Shown piece after piece: positions 1-6,935 of a stretch of DNA of 34,077 nt. Made by a program: the position numbers and the translations under genes. This DNA comes from an uncultured Clostridium sp. Its GTDB lineage: Bacteria > Bacillota > Clostridia > Oscillospirales > Butyricicoccaceae. How positions within the stretch are numbered: the stretch's first letter is position 1; every line of letters starts with the position of its first letter. Below the pieces are notes generated by a model that saw only the letters and a list, made by a program, of their open reading frames with translations, was not told the DNA's origin and made no database searches. The stretch is from the NCBI GenBank assembly GCA_947427035.1, contig CANEGK010000025.1, positions 1 to 34,077 of the forward strand, written 5' to 3'.

Positions 1-378
1 GGCAACGCTTTCGCGGGTGAAGCGGGTCTTTTCGTACATGACGACGGCGTCTGCGCCGGGCGGGATGGGCGCGCCCGTCATCACCCGCGCCGCCGTGCCG
101 GGCGTTATCGTCCGGCGGGGCATGGCGCCCGCCGGTATTTCCTCCAGCACGGCCAGGGTCACCGGCGCGCCGTTTGAAGCGCCGGCGCTGTCGGCGGCGC
201 GGAAAGCGTAGCCGTCATAGGGCGAGCGGTCAAAAGCAGGGACGTTTTCCGCCGCCGTCCAATCGCCGGCCAGCACCCGGCCGGCGCTTTCTTCCAGCGG
301 CACGGCTTCGGTTTTTACCGGCCGTACGCTGCGCAGCAGCAGGTCCCGGGCTTTGGCGTATTCCATATTTTGTTCCAT
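1..378 (-). CDS. moeA: Molybdopterin molybdenumtransferase MoeA, N-terminal part (runs off the left edge)
   Basis: MoeA inserts molybdate (or tungstate) into adenylylated molybdopterin in the last steps of cofactor synthesis in the cytosol. The reverse strand starts at ATG 378 (MEQNMEYAKARDLLL) and stays open for all 126 codons to the window edge. Typical MoeA N-terminal features are visible: an LEESAGRVLA stretch, then VPAFDRSPYDGYAFRAAD around residues 44-61, and GTAARVMTGAPIPPGADAVV around residues 92-111. A GAGG ribosome site lies 11 nt before the ATG. It is transcribed away from the Mo-enzyme operon at 801-6728, and its mRNA begins with a long structured leader, so it is probably controlled by cofactor level. 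The C-terminal domains are outside the window. The family call is firm. Confidence 0.9.
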   Translation of the reverse strand, partial: MEQNMEYAKARDLLLRSVRPVKTEAVPLEESAGRVLAGDWTAAENVPAFDRSPYDGYAFRAADSAGASNGAPVTLAVLEEIPAGAMPRRTITPGTAARVMTGAPIPPGADAVVMYEKTRFTRESVA

Positions 379-397
379 AGACAGTGTAACCTCACAG

Positions 398-434
398 TAA
401 AAAGAAAGCCGCCCGCCTTCGAAAAGCGGACGGC
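398..434 (-). terminator. Intrinsic terminator inside the moeA leader (attenuator)
   Basis: On the minus strand a 9-bp stem (positions 434-426 with 416-408, one G-U pair) and a 9-nt loop are followed by TTTCTTTTT (407-399). The hairpin sits between the moeA promoter and the moeA start, about 20 nt before the ATG. It therefore cannot end an upstream gene, and most likely makes moeA expression conditional. Confidence 0.8.
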
Positions 435-605
435 AAAACAGGCCACGGCCGCCGGGGCCATGACTTGCGCCGTATTCCGCCTTCTTTTCAAATACGGAAG
501 GCCGCCCGTTTCCGAACAGCGGCCCTGCGGGGGCTGTGCGCTCCCGTCGGCCCGCGCTCCATGACGCCGCGGCGGCGCTTTAGGGGCGGGGGCTCGAAGA
601 CTTTT
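435..605 (-). promoter_or_regulatory. Structured 5' leader of moeA, candidate Moco/tungsten-cofactor riboswitch
   Basis: From the predicted start near 605 the moeA transcript has ~225 untranslated nt. They are very GC-rich and contain several helices, for example CCGTATT pairing with AATACGG (positions 502-496 with 481-475) and a GCCGC/GCGGC hairpin enclosing a GGAAAC loop. An intrinsic terminator follows. Moco-family riboswitches (Rfam RF01055) are known to sit upstream of moa, moe and mod genes and to carry a GNRA-type loop. The aptamer identity is inferred from context and architecture; I could not align it to the family. Confidence 0.5.
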
Positions 606-611
606 GCCTTT

Positions 612-640
612 ATTGTACCAGCTGCCGGCGCATAAAGCAA
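612..640 (-). promoter_or_regulatory. Sigma-A promoter of moeA
   Basis: On the minus strand TTGCTT (640-635) and TACAAT (617-612) are separated by 17 nt. The predicted start is near 605, which puts the structured leader and attenuator inside the transcript. Confidence 0.65.
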
Positions 641-723
641 ACGGTATTTGCTGTTTTTGAATCTAATCATTCTTTTTAATTGCCTGCTTTGCGGAAAACT
701 GTGCAAAACCGCAAAAATTGCTA

Positions 724-752
724 TTGAACCGGGCAATATATGGGAGTATACT
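724..752 (+). promoter_or_regulatory. Sigma-A promoter of the rpiR-mobA-redox operon
   Basis: TTGAAC (724-729) and TATACT (747-752) are separated by 17 nt. The start would lie near 759, some 40 nt before the rpiR ATG. It is divergent from the moeA promoter. Confidence 0.65.
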
Positions 753-774
753 ACAGAAAGAAGCAAACCATTGC

Positions 775-788
775 GAATATAAATATTC
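775..788. promoter_or_regulatory. Palindrome between promoter and rpiR start, possible operator
   Basis: GAATAT and ATATTC flank a 2-nt centre just downstream of the predicted transcription start and just before the AAAGGAG ribosome site. A perfect dyad here could be an autoregulatory site for the RpiR protein encoded next. This is inference from position only. Confidence 0.35.
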
Positions 789-800
789 AAAGGAGCCTGT

Positions 801-1628
801 ATGCTGACACAACGACTGCGGGAGCGCTACCGGACGCTGACCCCTTCGCAGCGCAAAGCGGCCGACTATATTCTGGCGCACGAGCAGCTGTGCGCCATGA
901 GCACCGCCGCGGAGATCGCCCGGGCGGCCGGCGTCAGCGATACCAGCGTCATCCGCCTGGCCTATGCGCTGGGGTACGGCAGCTACCGCGAAATGCTGCG
1001 GCAGCTGCGCCGCGAGCAGGAAGAGCGCGAGCGGCCGCCGGAAAAAGGGACGCTGGCCGCCGTGGTGCAGGACGAAATCCGCTGCCTGCAAAACCTGGCG
1101 GCAGCCGTCGACCCGGCCAGGCTGCGGGGCATCGCCCGCCGCATCGCCGCGGCCGATCGGGTCATGATCTTCGGCTATTACGGCGAGCACACCGTTTCGT
1201 TCGAGCTGTACCTGATGCTGGACGCGCTGCGGCCCGACGTCTATTATTACCGGCACAACAGCATGGGGCTGCGCGAACTGTCTTTGCTCGGCAGCCGCTC
1301 AGTGGTGCTGGCCACGGCCATGTCCCCCTACAGCCACGGAACGGCGTACATGGTGCGCAAGGCGCGGGAGCACAACCCCTATATCATCGCCTTTGCCGAC
1401 GACCCCGGCTGCCCGGTGGCGCAGGGCGCCGACGAGTGCCTGTGCTTTTCGGTGGGGCGGGACGCGCTGACCGGCATCAACCGGATGTCGCCGGCCATGA
1501 CGCTTTTTTTCGCCCTGATGAAGGAGGTGGCGGCCGTCGACGAGGGGACGGCGCTGGCCCGGCTGCAAAGCACGCCGGGGCAGCTGTGGCAGCCGCCGGA
1601 GCTGGAAGAGCATGTGCTGGACGGCTGA
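801..1628 (+). CDS. RpiR/MurR-family transcriptional regulator (HTH + SIS)
   Basis: A 275-residue regulator, usual length for the family. The N-terminal helix-turn-helix (about residues 1-75) holds the typical LTPSQRKAADYILAH and AAEIARAAGVSDTSVIRLA blocks. A C-terminal SIS domain (about 100-235), which in relatives binds phosphosugars or similar ligands, follows with VMIFGYYGEHT and the later VVLATAMSPYSHGT. The AAAGGAG site at 789-795 supports ATG 801. It is the first gene of an operon with mobA and a molybdenum oxidoreductase, and its last 17 nt overlap mobA, so it very likely controls that operon. An RpiR protein over a Mo-enzyme operon is an unusual pairing; the ligand is unknown. Confidence 0.85.
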   Translation: MLTQRLRERYRTLTPSQRKAADYILAHEQLCAMSTAAEIARAAGVSDTSVIRLAYALGYGSYREMLRQLRREQEERERPPEKGTLAAVVQDEIRCLQNLAAAVDPARLRGIARRIAAADRVMIFGYYGEHTVSFELYLMLDALRPDVYYYRHNSMGLRELSLLGSRSVVLATAMSPYSHGTAYMVRKAREHNPYIIAFADDPGCPVAQGADECLCFSVGRDALTGINRMSPAMTLFFALMKEVAAVDEGTALARLQSTPGQLWQPPELEEHVLDG

Positions 1629-2220
1629 GGGCGGCGGCCGCCGGGATTTGTGGGAAGGCACGGCCGCCGGCTTTCTGGCGGGCGGCGGTTCGGGCCGGAT
1701 GGGCCGCCCCAAAGCCCTGCTGACGCTGGGGGGCGAGACCTTTTTGCAGCGGCAGGCGCGGCTTTTTGCCTGCGCGGACGAGCGCCTGCTGTCGTCCAAC
1801 GACCCGTGTATTGCCCTGCCCGGCGTCCCGGCCGTACCGGACAAGGACCCCGGTCTTGGGCCGCTGGCCGGCCTGTGCGCTCTGCTGGAGCGCTGCCGCA
1901 GCGCCCGCCTGGCCGTCGTTCCCTGCGATTTGCCGTGCATGGAGCCGGCCATTGTAGAGAGGTTGCTTGAAGCGATGGGCGGCGCCGATTTCTGCGGCGC
2001 GGTGGTGGGCGGCAGACGCCAGCCGTTGGGCGCCGTGTACAGCCGCCGGGCGCTGCCCGCGCTGCAGCGGGCGCTTGAGCGGGGCGGCCGGCGTTTGACC
2101 GCGGCGCTGGACGGGCTGCAAACCCGCTGGCTCCCTATGGATGACGAGGCTGCCCGGCGGGCCTTTTTCAACGTCAACACGCCGGAGGATTTGAAAAGAC
2201 TCGAGGAGGAATGGATGTGA
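1612..2220 (+). CDS. mobA: Molybdenum cofactor guanylyltransferase-like protein
   Basis: MobA joins GMP to Mo-molybdopterin to make the guanine dinucleotide cofactor (MGD) used by the DMSO reductase family. The 202-residue protein has the nucleotide-binding signature LAGGGSGRMGRPK at residues 22-34, then DKDPGLGPLAGL and VVPCDLPCM, as expected for the MobA/CofC nucleotidyltransferase fold. ATG 1612 overlaps the end of the RpiR gene by 17 nt behind a GGAAG site; TTG 1648 is a possible later start. Having mobA inside the operon of a bis-MGD enzyme couples cofactor maturation to its client. MobB is not seen here. Confidence 0.85.
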   Translation: MCWTAEGGGRRDLWEGTAAGFLAGGGSGRMGRPKALLTLGGETFLQRQARLFACADERLLSSNDPCIALPGVPAVPDKDPGLGPLAGLCALLERCRSARLAVVPCDLPCMEPAIVERLLEAMGGADFCGAVVGGRRQPLGAVYSRRALPALQRALERGGRRLTAALDGLQTRWLPMDDEAARRAFFNVNTPEDLKRLEEEWM

Positions 2221-2771
2221 GCGCACGCAAGCGTTTCTTTTATAATATGAACACCTGCATCGGCTGCGGGGCCTGCCAGGTGGCCTGTAAAGACAGCCAC
2301 AATCTGCTGCCCGGCGAGTTTTACCGCCGGGCGGGGATGCGCGCCGTCACCGTGCGCGGACAGGAGAAGCAGGTGCCTTTTTCGCTCAGCTGCAATCACT
2401 GCGACCGCCCCGCCTGCGCGGCCGTCTGCCCGACGGGCGCCATGTACCAGCAGGACGACGGGGTGGTGCTGCACGACGATATTTTGTGCATCGCCTGCGG
2501 CCGCTGCTACTGGGCCTGCCCGTACGGAGAGGTTTCCTTCAGCCGGACGCGGGGCGTCACGCAAAAGTGCGACACCTGCATCGGCCGCCGGGAGCAGGGG
2601 CTGGCGCCCGCCTGCGTGGCGGCCTGCCCGACCCTGAGCCTGCGCTTTGGCGAGCTGCCCGGGGACGAGGGCGACGAGCCGGACCTGCCCTTCCTGCCCG
2701 ACCCGTCCATTACCGGCCCTTCTCTGCGTATGCGCAAGGCCGAGGCACTGGAGGATGAACGCCATGACTGA
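2211..2771 (+). CDS. Four-cluster 4Fe-4S electron-transfer subunit, DmsB/NrfC-like
   Basis: A 186-residue ferredoxin-like subunit with sixteen cysteines in four groups: C16/C19/C22/C26, C61/C64/C69/C73, C93/C96/C99/C103 and C120/C123/C135/C139. This is the pattern of DmsB-type subunits that wire electrons to molybdopterin oxidoreductases, normally through four [4Fe-4S] clusters. There is no signal peptide or membrane segment, so it should be cytosolic. It overlaps the end of mobA (ATG 2211 within the last codons) with a GAGGAGG site just upstream, and its stop overlaps the next gene. It most likely passes electrons from the FAD protein to the Mo protein encoded downstream. Confidence 0.88.
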   Translation: MDVSARKRFFYNMNTCIGCGACQVACKDSHNLLPGEFYRRAGMRAVTVRGQEKQVPFSLSCNHCDRPACAAVCPTGAMYQQDDGVVLHDDILCIACGRCYWACPYGEVSFSRTRGVTQKCDTCIGRREQGLAPACVAACPTLSLRFGELPGDEGDEPDLPFLPDPSITGPSLRMRKAEALEDERHD

Positions 2772-3951
2772 ACGCCGGACAAAATACCTGATTTTGGGCT
2801 CGGGCGCAGCGGCCCTTTCGGCGGCGCAGGCCATCCGCCGGGTTGACGCGGCCGGCAGCCTCTGCATGGTCTCGCGCGAAGAGCGCCCCGGCTGCAAGCG
2901 GCCGCTTTTGAGCAAATCGCCCCTCCGGCGTCTGCGCCAGGGGCCGGCCGACGCCCGCGGCGCCGACTGGTTCCGACAGATGAACATCGACCTGTACAGC
3001 GGCTGCACGGTCACCGGGCTGGACACCGCCGCCCACCGTGCGGACAGCGAAGCGGGCAGCTTCTTTTACGAAAAGTGCGTTTACGCTCTGGGGGGCGAAA
3101 ACTTTATCCCGCCCTTTCCCGGCAAAGAGCTGCCGGGGGTGCTCACGGTGCGCACGATGGCCGATCTGCGGGCGCTCAAACGCCACGCCCTGGGCACGGA
3201 CAAGGCCGTCGTCATCGGCGGCGGCGTCATCGGGCTGGAAATGGCCGTCGAGCTGCGGCGCTACGGCCTGGATGTGACGGTGCTCGAGGCCATGCCGCGG
3301 CTCATGCCGCGCCAGCTGGACGAGGATACGTCGGCCCGCCTGCTCGCCATGCTGGGCGATTTGAACGTCTGCACCGGGGTCAGCATCGCCGCCATCCGCG
3401 GCGAAGGCCGCGTCACCGGCGTCGAGCTGGCCGACGGCCGCCTCTTCCCCTGCGGGCTGGTCATGGTCTCGTGCGGGCAAAAGGCCAACATCGCGCTGGC
3501 GCAGCAGGCCGGCATTCCCTGCGGCCGCTCCGTCATTGTCGACCGGCAGATGCGCACCGGCGCGCCCGACGTCTGGGCGTGCGGCGACTGCGCCGAGCTG
3601 GACGGGGTCAACGTGGCGCTGTGGTCGCAGGCCGAGGCGCAGGGGACGACGGCGGGGCTGAACGCCGCCGGCGGGAACGCCGAAGTCGAAGAATACGACC
3701 GCGCGCTGGTGCTCAACAGCGGGGCCTTCAGCCTGTTCGCCCTGGGCGACCTGGGCAGCGACCCCGAAAAAACATATGAATGCGATGTGCGCGAGCGGCG
3801 CTGTCAGGGCTTTGCCATCAATGAAAAACCGCCGCTGGCCGTTGAAAAGCGTTTTTACTGCCAGGGCCGCCTGACCGGCGGCTGCATTCTGGGCAATCTG
3901 TCCGGCATGGAACAGATGAAAAAAGAGATTCTGGGGGCGATGAAAGCATGA
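2764..3951 (+). CDS. FAD-dependent pyridine nucleotide oxidoreductase
   Basis: A 395-residue two-dinucleotide-binding flavoprotein. An FAD site GSGAAA lies at residues 12-17, an NAD(P)-binding VVIGGGVIGLE is near residue 155, and the FAD-contacting VWACGDCAEL is near 270. This is the layout of NADH:rubredoxin or ferredoxin reductase-like and nitrite-reductase-like NAD(P)H oxidoreductases. No redox-active CxxxxC disulfide is seen. Start 2764 is preferred because GGAGG at 2750-2754 lies 9 nt upstream; ATG 2755 would almost touch that site. It overlaps the ferredoxin gene by 8 nt and the Mo-enzyme gene by 4 nt, so it probably feeds NAD(P)H electrons into the pair. Confidence 0.85.
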   Translation: MTERRTKYLILGSGAAALSAAQAIRRVDAAGSLCMVSREERPGCKRPLLSKSPLRRLRQGPADARGADWFRQMNIDLYSGCTVTGLDTAAHRADSEAGSFFYEKCVYALGGENFIPPFPGKELPGVLTVRTMADLRALKRHALGTDKAVVIGGGVIGLEMAVELRRYGLDVTVLEAMPRLMPRQLDEDTSARLLAMLGDLNVCTGVSIAAIRGEGRVTGVELADGRLFPCGLVMVSCGQKANIALAQQAGIPCGRSVIVDRQMRTGAPDVWACGDCAELDGVNVALWSQAEAQGTTAGLNAAGGNAEVEEYDRALVLNSGAFSLFALGDLGSDPEKTYECDVRERRCQGFAINEKPPLAVEKRFYCQGRLTGGCILGNLSGMEQMKKEILGAMKA

Positions 3952-6728
3952 GCGATTGCAAGCGGCAATACGCGGGCTGCCACCTGCTGCGGGTGTTTTT
4001 TGAAGACTTTTCCGCCTGGCGGCGCCTGGGCGCGCAGGCGGGCTTTCCCGCCGACCTTTCGCAGCAGGAGTACGACGACCTTTTGAAAGGCACGGCGGCC
4101 GATATCTATATCCCCCTGTGGGCATCCGCCTGCCTGTCCGGCATGGACATCCTTCTCAACGAAATCACGCTGGAAGCCATTCTGTTTTACAAAAAATACG
4201 GCTATTCCCCCGTCCGGATGGACGGAAACCCGCCCGACTACATCGGCGAGCAGTTCCGCTTTCTGGAATACCTGTACCGCTGCGCGCTGGACGGCGACCG
4301 GGAAGCGGCCCGCGCGGCGCAGCAGTTTGCCGATGATTTTACGCTGGACACCGTGCGCGAGATGGGCCGGGCGCTGCGCGCCCAGAGCAGAAGCGCCGAA
4401 GCGCTGGCCGTGCTCGGCCTGGCCGAGCAGGTCCTGACAGGCGGCGGGCCCGGGCTGGACGACGCGCAGCTGCACGGCTTTGACAGCTGGGATTGGCGGC
4501 GGCAGCCGCCCCTGCCGGCGGAAGAGGCGCGCGTTGTGCCGCAGGCCAGCTTTAACGACTGCGGCGGCAAATGCCGCATTCTGGCCACCGTGCGCGAGGG
4601 CTGCGTTCTTTCGGTCGCCCCGGACAAGGAGAGCGAGCTGCGCTTTTCCGGCTGCCCGCGCGGCGCGGCCTATCGCCCGACCTTCCTCAGCTCGCGCCGC
4701 CTGCGCTACCCCATGGAGCGCGTGGGCCAGCGCGGCGAAGGGCGCTTCCGCCGCATCAGCTGGGAGGAAGCGGTGCGCAAAACGGCGGAAGCCGTGCAAA
4801 GCTCCCGCGCCGACGGCCCCTGCTCCCGCTTTGTCATGCACGGGGCGGGGGTGGAATCCACTCTTTCGGGCCAGAAGCTGGCCAAGCGCCTGCTCGCGCT
4901 GGACGGCGGATATCTCAATTATTACAGCACCTACAGCATCGGCGGCGCGCTGGCCGTGCTGCCCCGCATGTTCGGCCAGCTGGAAATTGGCAACCACGAA
5001 AGCGAGATACTGCGCTCCAAGCTGCTCATTTTGTGGGGCAACAATCTGGTCAGCACCCACTTTGGAACGGAACAGAAGCGGATGCTCATGCGCGCCAAAG
5101 AGCAGGGGACCCGGATCGTCGTCATCGACCCGCGGCAGAGCGACACAGCGCTGGCCTGCGCCGACCAGTGGATCGCGATCCGCCCGTCAAGCGACGCGGC
5201 AATGGCCGACGCAATGGCCTGGGTCATCTGGAAAAACGACCTGTACGACCACGGCTTTGTCCGCCGGTTCTGCCAGGGCTTTGAAAAGGAAACCCTGCCG
5301 CCCGGCGTCCCGGCTGACGAGAGCTATTTTGCCTATCTGGCCGGCGAAAAGGACGGCGTCCCCAAAACGCCCCAGTGGGCCGAGGCCATTACCGGCGTTC
5401 CCGCCGCGGATATCGAAAGCCTGGCGCTGGAATACGCGCAGGCCCGCTGGGGCTGCATCCTGCCCGGCCTGGGGCCGCAGCGCACCCTCAACGGCGAGCA
5501 GAATTACCGCAGCATTCTGGCGCTGGCCTGCCTGACCGGCGGGCTGGCGCAGCCGGGCGGCGGCCTTATCATGTGGCGGCGCCCCGGGCCGCCGCGCCCC
5601 GACCCGCCGGAGGTTCCCAACCCCTGCGGCGTGTCCATCCCGGTTTTCCAGTGGTGGCGCGCCGTCGACTGCCCCGGGACGCTGACGGCAGAGCGCGGGC
5701 TCCGGGGCGCCGAACGGCTGGAATCCCCGGTGCGCCTCATCTTCAGCATGGCCAGCGGGATGCTGCTCAACCAGCATTCCGACATCAATCACACGCTGCA
5801 AATCCTCCGGCGCGGGGACGGCGTGCGCCTGATTGTGCTGTCCGATCTGTTCATGACGCCCAGCGCCCGGTGTGCCGATTTGCTGCTGCCCGCCCCGTCG
5901 TTTTTCGAAACCGAAAACATTTCGCCGCCCTGGAACCCCGACAGCTATGTATTGTATAATTATGCGGCGATCGAGCCCATTTTCGGAACCCGGCTGGAGC
6001 AGCGCTGGCTGACCGATGTGGCCCGCTGGCTTGGTTTGCTCGACGCTTTTGCCGGGGGAAAAGAGACCGAGGCCGACTGGCTGCGTGAAAGCTGGGAAAC
6101 GCTGCGCGCCGAAAACCCCGAAATGATCGGCTTTGACGAGTTCCGGCGCAAAGGGATCTTTGTGTGGCCGGGCGAAATGCCCACGATCACCTTTGAAAAG
6201 AACGTCAAAGACGGCGTCCCCTTCCCCACGCCGTCGGGCAAAATCGAAATTTTCTCGCAGGAGCTGTACGATCGCGCCCTTCCTGACGTTCCCGCCATTC
6301 CCGGCTATGTCGCGGCGGAAGAGGGGCCGGAGGATGCGCGGACAAACCGCTACCCATTGCAGCTGGTGGGCTACCACAGCCGCCGCCGCTGCCACAGCAT
6401 TCACGACCGGAACCCCTGGCTCGAAGAGCTGGAGCCGCCCCGGCTGTGGATTCACCCGGAGGACGCCGCCTGCCGCGGCATTGGGCAGGGCGAGCTGGTC
6501 GAGGTGCTGAATGACCGCGGCCGGGTGCGCATTCCCGCATGGGTTACCCGGCGCATTGCGCGCGGCGCCGTCGCCATGTGCGAAGGGGCCTGGTACACGC
6601 CGGATAAGGACGGCGCGGACACCCGCGGCAGCATCAATACGCTGACCATGTCCCACCGCGCCACCCCGCTGGGCAACGCCAACCCCCAGCATACCAACCT
6701 GGTGGAAGTAAAAAAAGCAGAGAAATGA
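3948..6728 (+). CDS. DMSO-reductase-family molybdopterin oxidoreductase with an N-terminal TorD-like chaperone domain
   Basis: A 926-residue protein in two parts. Residues ~1-185 resemble the all-helical TorD/DmsD chaperone family, including NPPDYIGEQFRFLEYLY (94-110), which matches the family's P-D-H/Y plus E-x-x-F-L motif. From ~200 on it is a bis-MGD oxidoreductase close to DmsA: an N-terminal Fe-S site (C205, C209, C236), LNYYSTYS (323-330) with a likely serine Mo ligand, LILWGNNLVSTHFG, a VVIDPRQSD block and a C-terminal dinucleotide-binding domain. The usual first cysteine of the cluster motif is Ser201. There is no Tat signal, so the enzyme should stay in the cytosol with the ferredoxin and FAD protein of the same operon. 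The substrate is unknown; S- or N-oxides or aromatic hydroxyls are possible for this family. Confidence 0.85.
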   Translation: MSDCKRQYAGCHLLRVFFEDFSAWRRLGAQAGFPADLSQQEYDDLLKGTAADIYIPLWASACLSGMDILLNEITLEAILFYKKYGYSPVRMDGNPPDYIGEQFRFLEYLYRCALDGDREAARAAQQFADDFTLDTVREMGRALRAQSRSAEALAVLGLAEQVLTGGGPGLDDAQLHGFDSWDWRRQPPLPAEEARVVPQASFNDCGGKCRILATVREGCVLSVAPDKESELRFSGCPRGAAYRPTFLSSRRLRYPMERVGQRGEGRFRRISWEEAVRKTAEAVQSSRADGPCSRFVMHGAGVESTLSGQKLAKRLLALDGGYLNYYSTYSIGGALAVLPRMFGQLEIGNHESEILRSKLLILWGNNLVSTHFGTEQKRMLMRAKEQGTRIVVIDPRQSDTALACADQWIAIRPSSDAAMADAMAWVIWKNDLYDHGFVRRFCQGFEKETLPPGVPADESYFAYLAGEKDGVPKTPQWAEAITGVPAADIESLALEYAQARWGCILPGLGPQRTLNGEQNYRSILALACLTGGLAQPGGGLIMWRRPGPPRPDPPEVPNPCGVSIPVFQWWRAVDCPGTLTAERGLRGAERLESPVRLIFSMASGMLLNQHSDINHTLQILRRGDGVRLIVLSDLFMTPSARCADLLLPAPSFFETENISPPWNPDSYVLYNYAAIEPIFGTRLEQRWLTDVARWLGLLDAFAGGKETEADWLRESWETLRAENPEMIGFDEFRRKGIFVWPGEMPTITFEKNVKDGVPFPTPSGKIEIFSQELYDRALPDVPAIPGYVAAEEGPEDARTNRYPLQLVGYHSRRRCHSIHDRNPWLEELEPPRLWIHPEDAACRGIGQGELVEVLNDRGRVRIPAWVTRRIARGAVAMCEGAWYTPDKDGADTRGSINTLTMSHRATPLGNANPQHTNLVEVKKAEK

Positions 6729-6733
6729 TAAAA

Positions 6734-6777
6734 AGCAATGGGGAAGCGCAGTCTGCGCTTCCCCATTGCTTGATTTT
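6734..6777 (+). terminator. Terminator of the redox operon
   Basis: A 17-bp perfect stem (6734-6750 with 6754-6770) and a 3-nt loop are followed by TGATTTT. It starts 5 nt after the stop codon of the Mo-enzyme gene. Confidence 0.85.
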
Positions 6778-6841
6778 GATCAGGCGTCTTGGAGCGGAAA
6801 AAGTGGAAAAGCAGGGCCGCGCGCCGATGCGGCGCCCGAAA

Positions 6842-6870
6842 TTGACAGCGAAAAACCGCTGTGATAAGAT
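6842..6870 (+). promoter_or_regulatory. Sigma-A promoter of the lipoprotein gene
   Basis: TTGACA (6842-6847) and TAAGAT (6865-6870) are separated by 17 nt, upstream of the gene starting at 6936. Confidence 0.65.
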
Positions 6871-6935
6871 AATATAAAACAGAGCGCCGGTCGTTGATCA
6901 CATCGGTTTTCTGTAAAGGGTTGGGGGTTTATATT

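Noticed and set aside
2710-4125. Long open frame on the minus strand opposite the FAD oxidoreductase
   Set aside because: It is a GC-rich shadow of a strongly supported gene; its composition is Ala/Arg/Gly/His/Gln-rich with no family motif and no ribosome site.
3948-4500. A separate TorD gene ahead of the Mo enzyme with a missed stop
   Set aside because: The frame runs without a stop from 3948 to 6728, and no internal start with a good ribosome site is seen at the domain border.
5187-6692. 501-codon minus-strand frame opposite the Mo enzyme
   Set aside because: The plus-strand protein has clear domains and operon overlaps; the minus frame has none.
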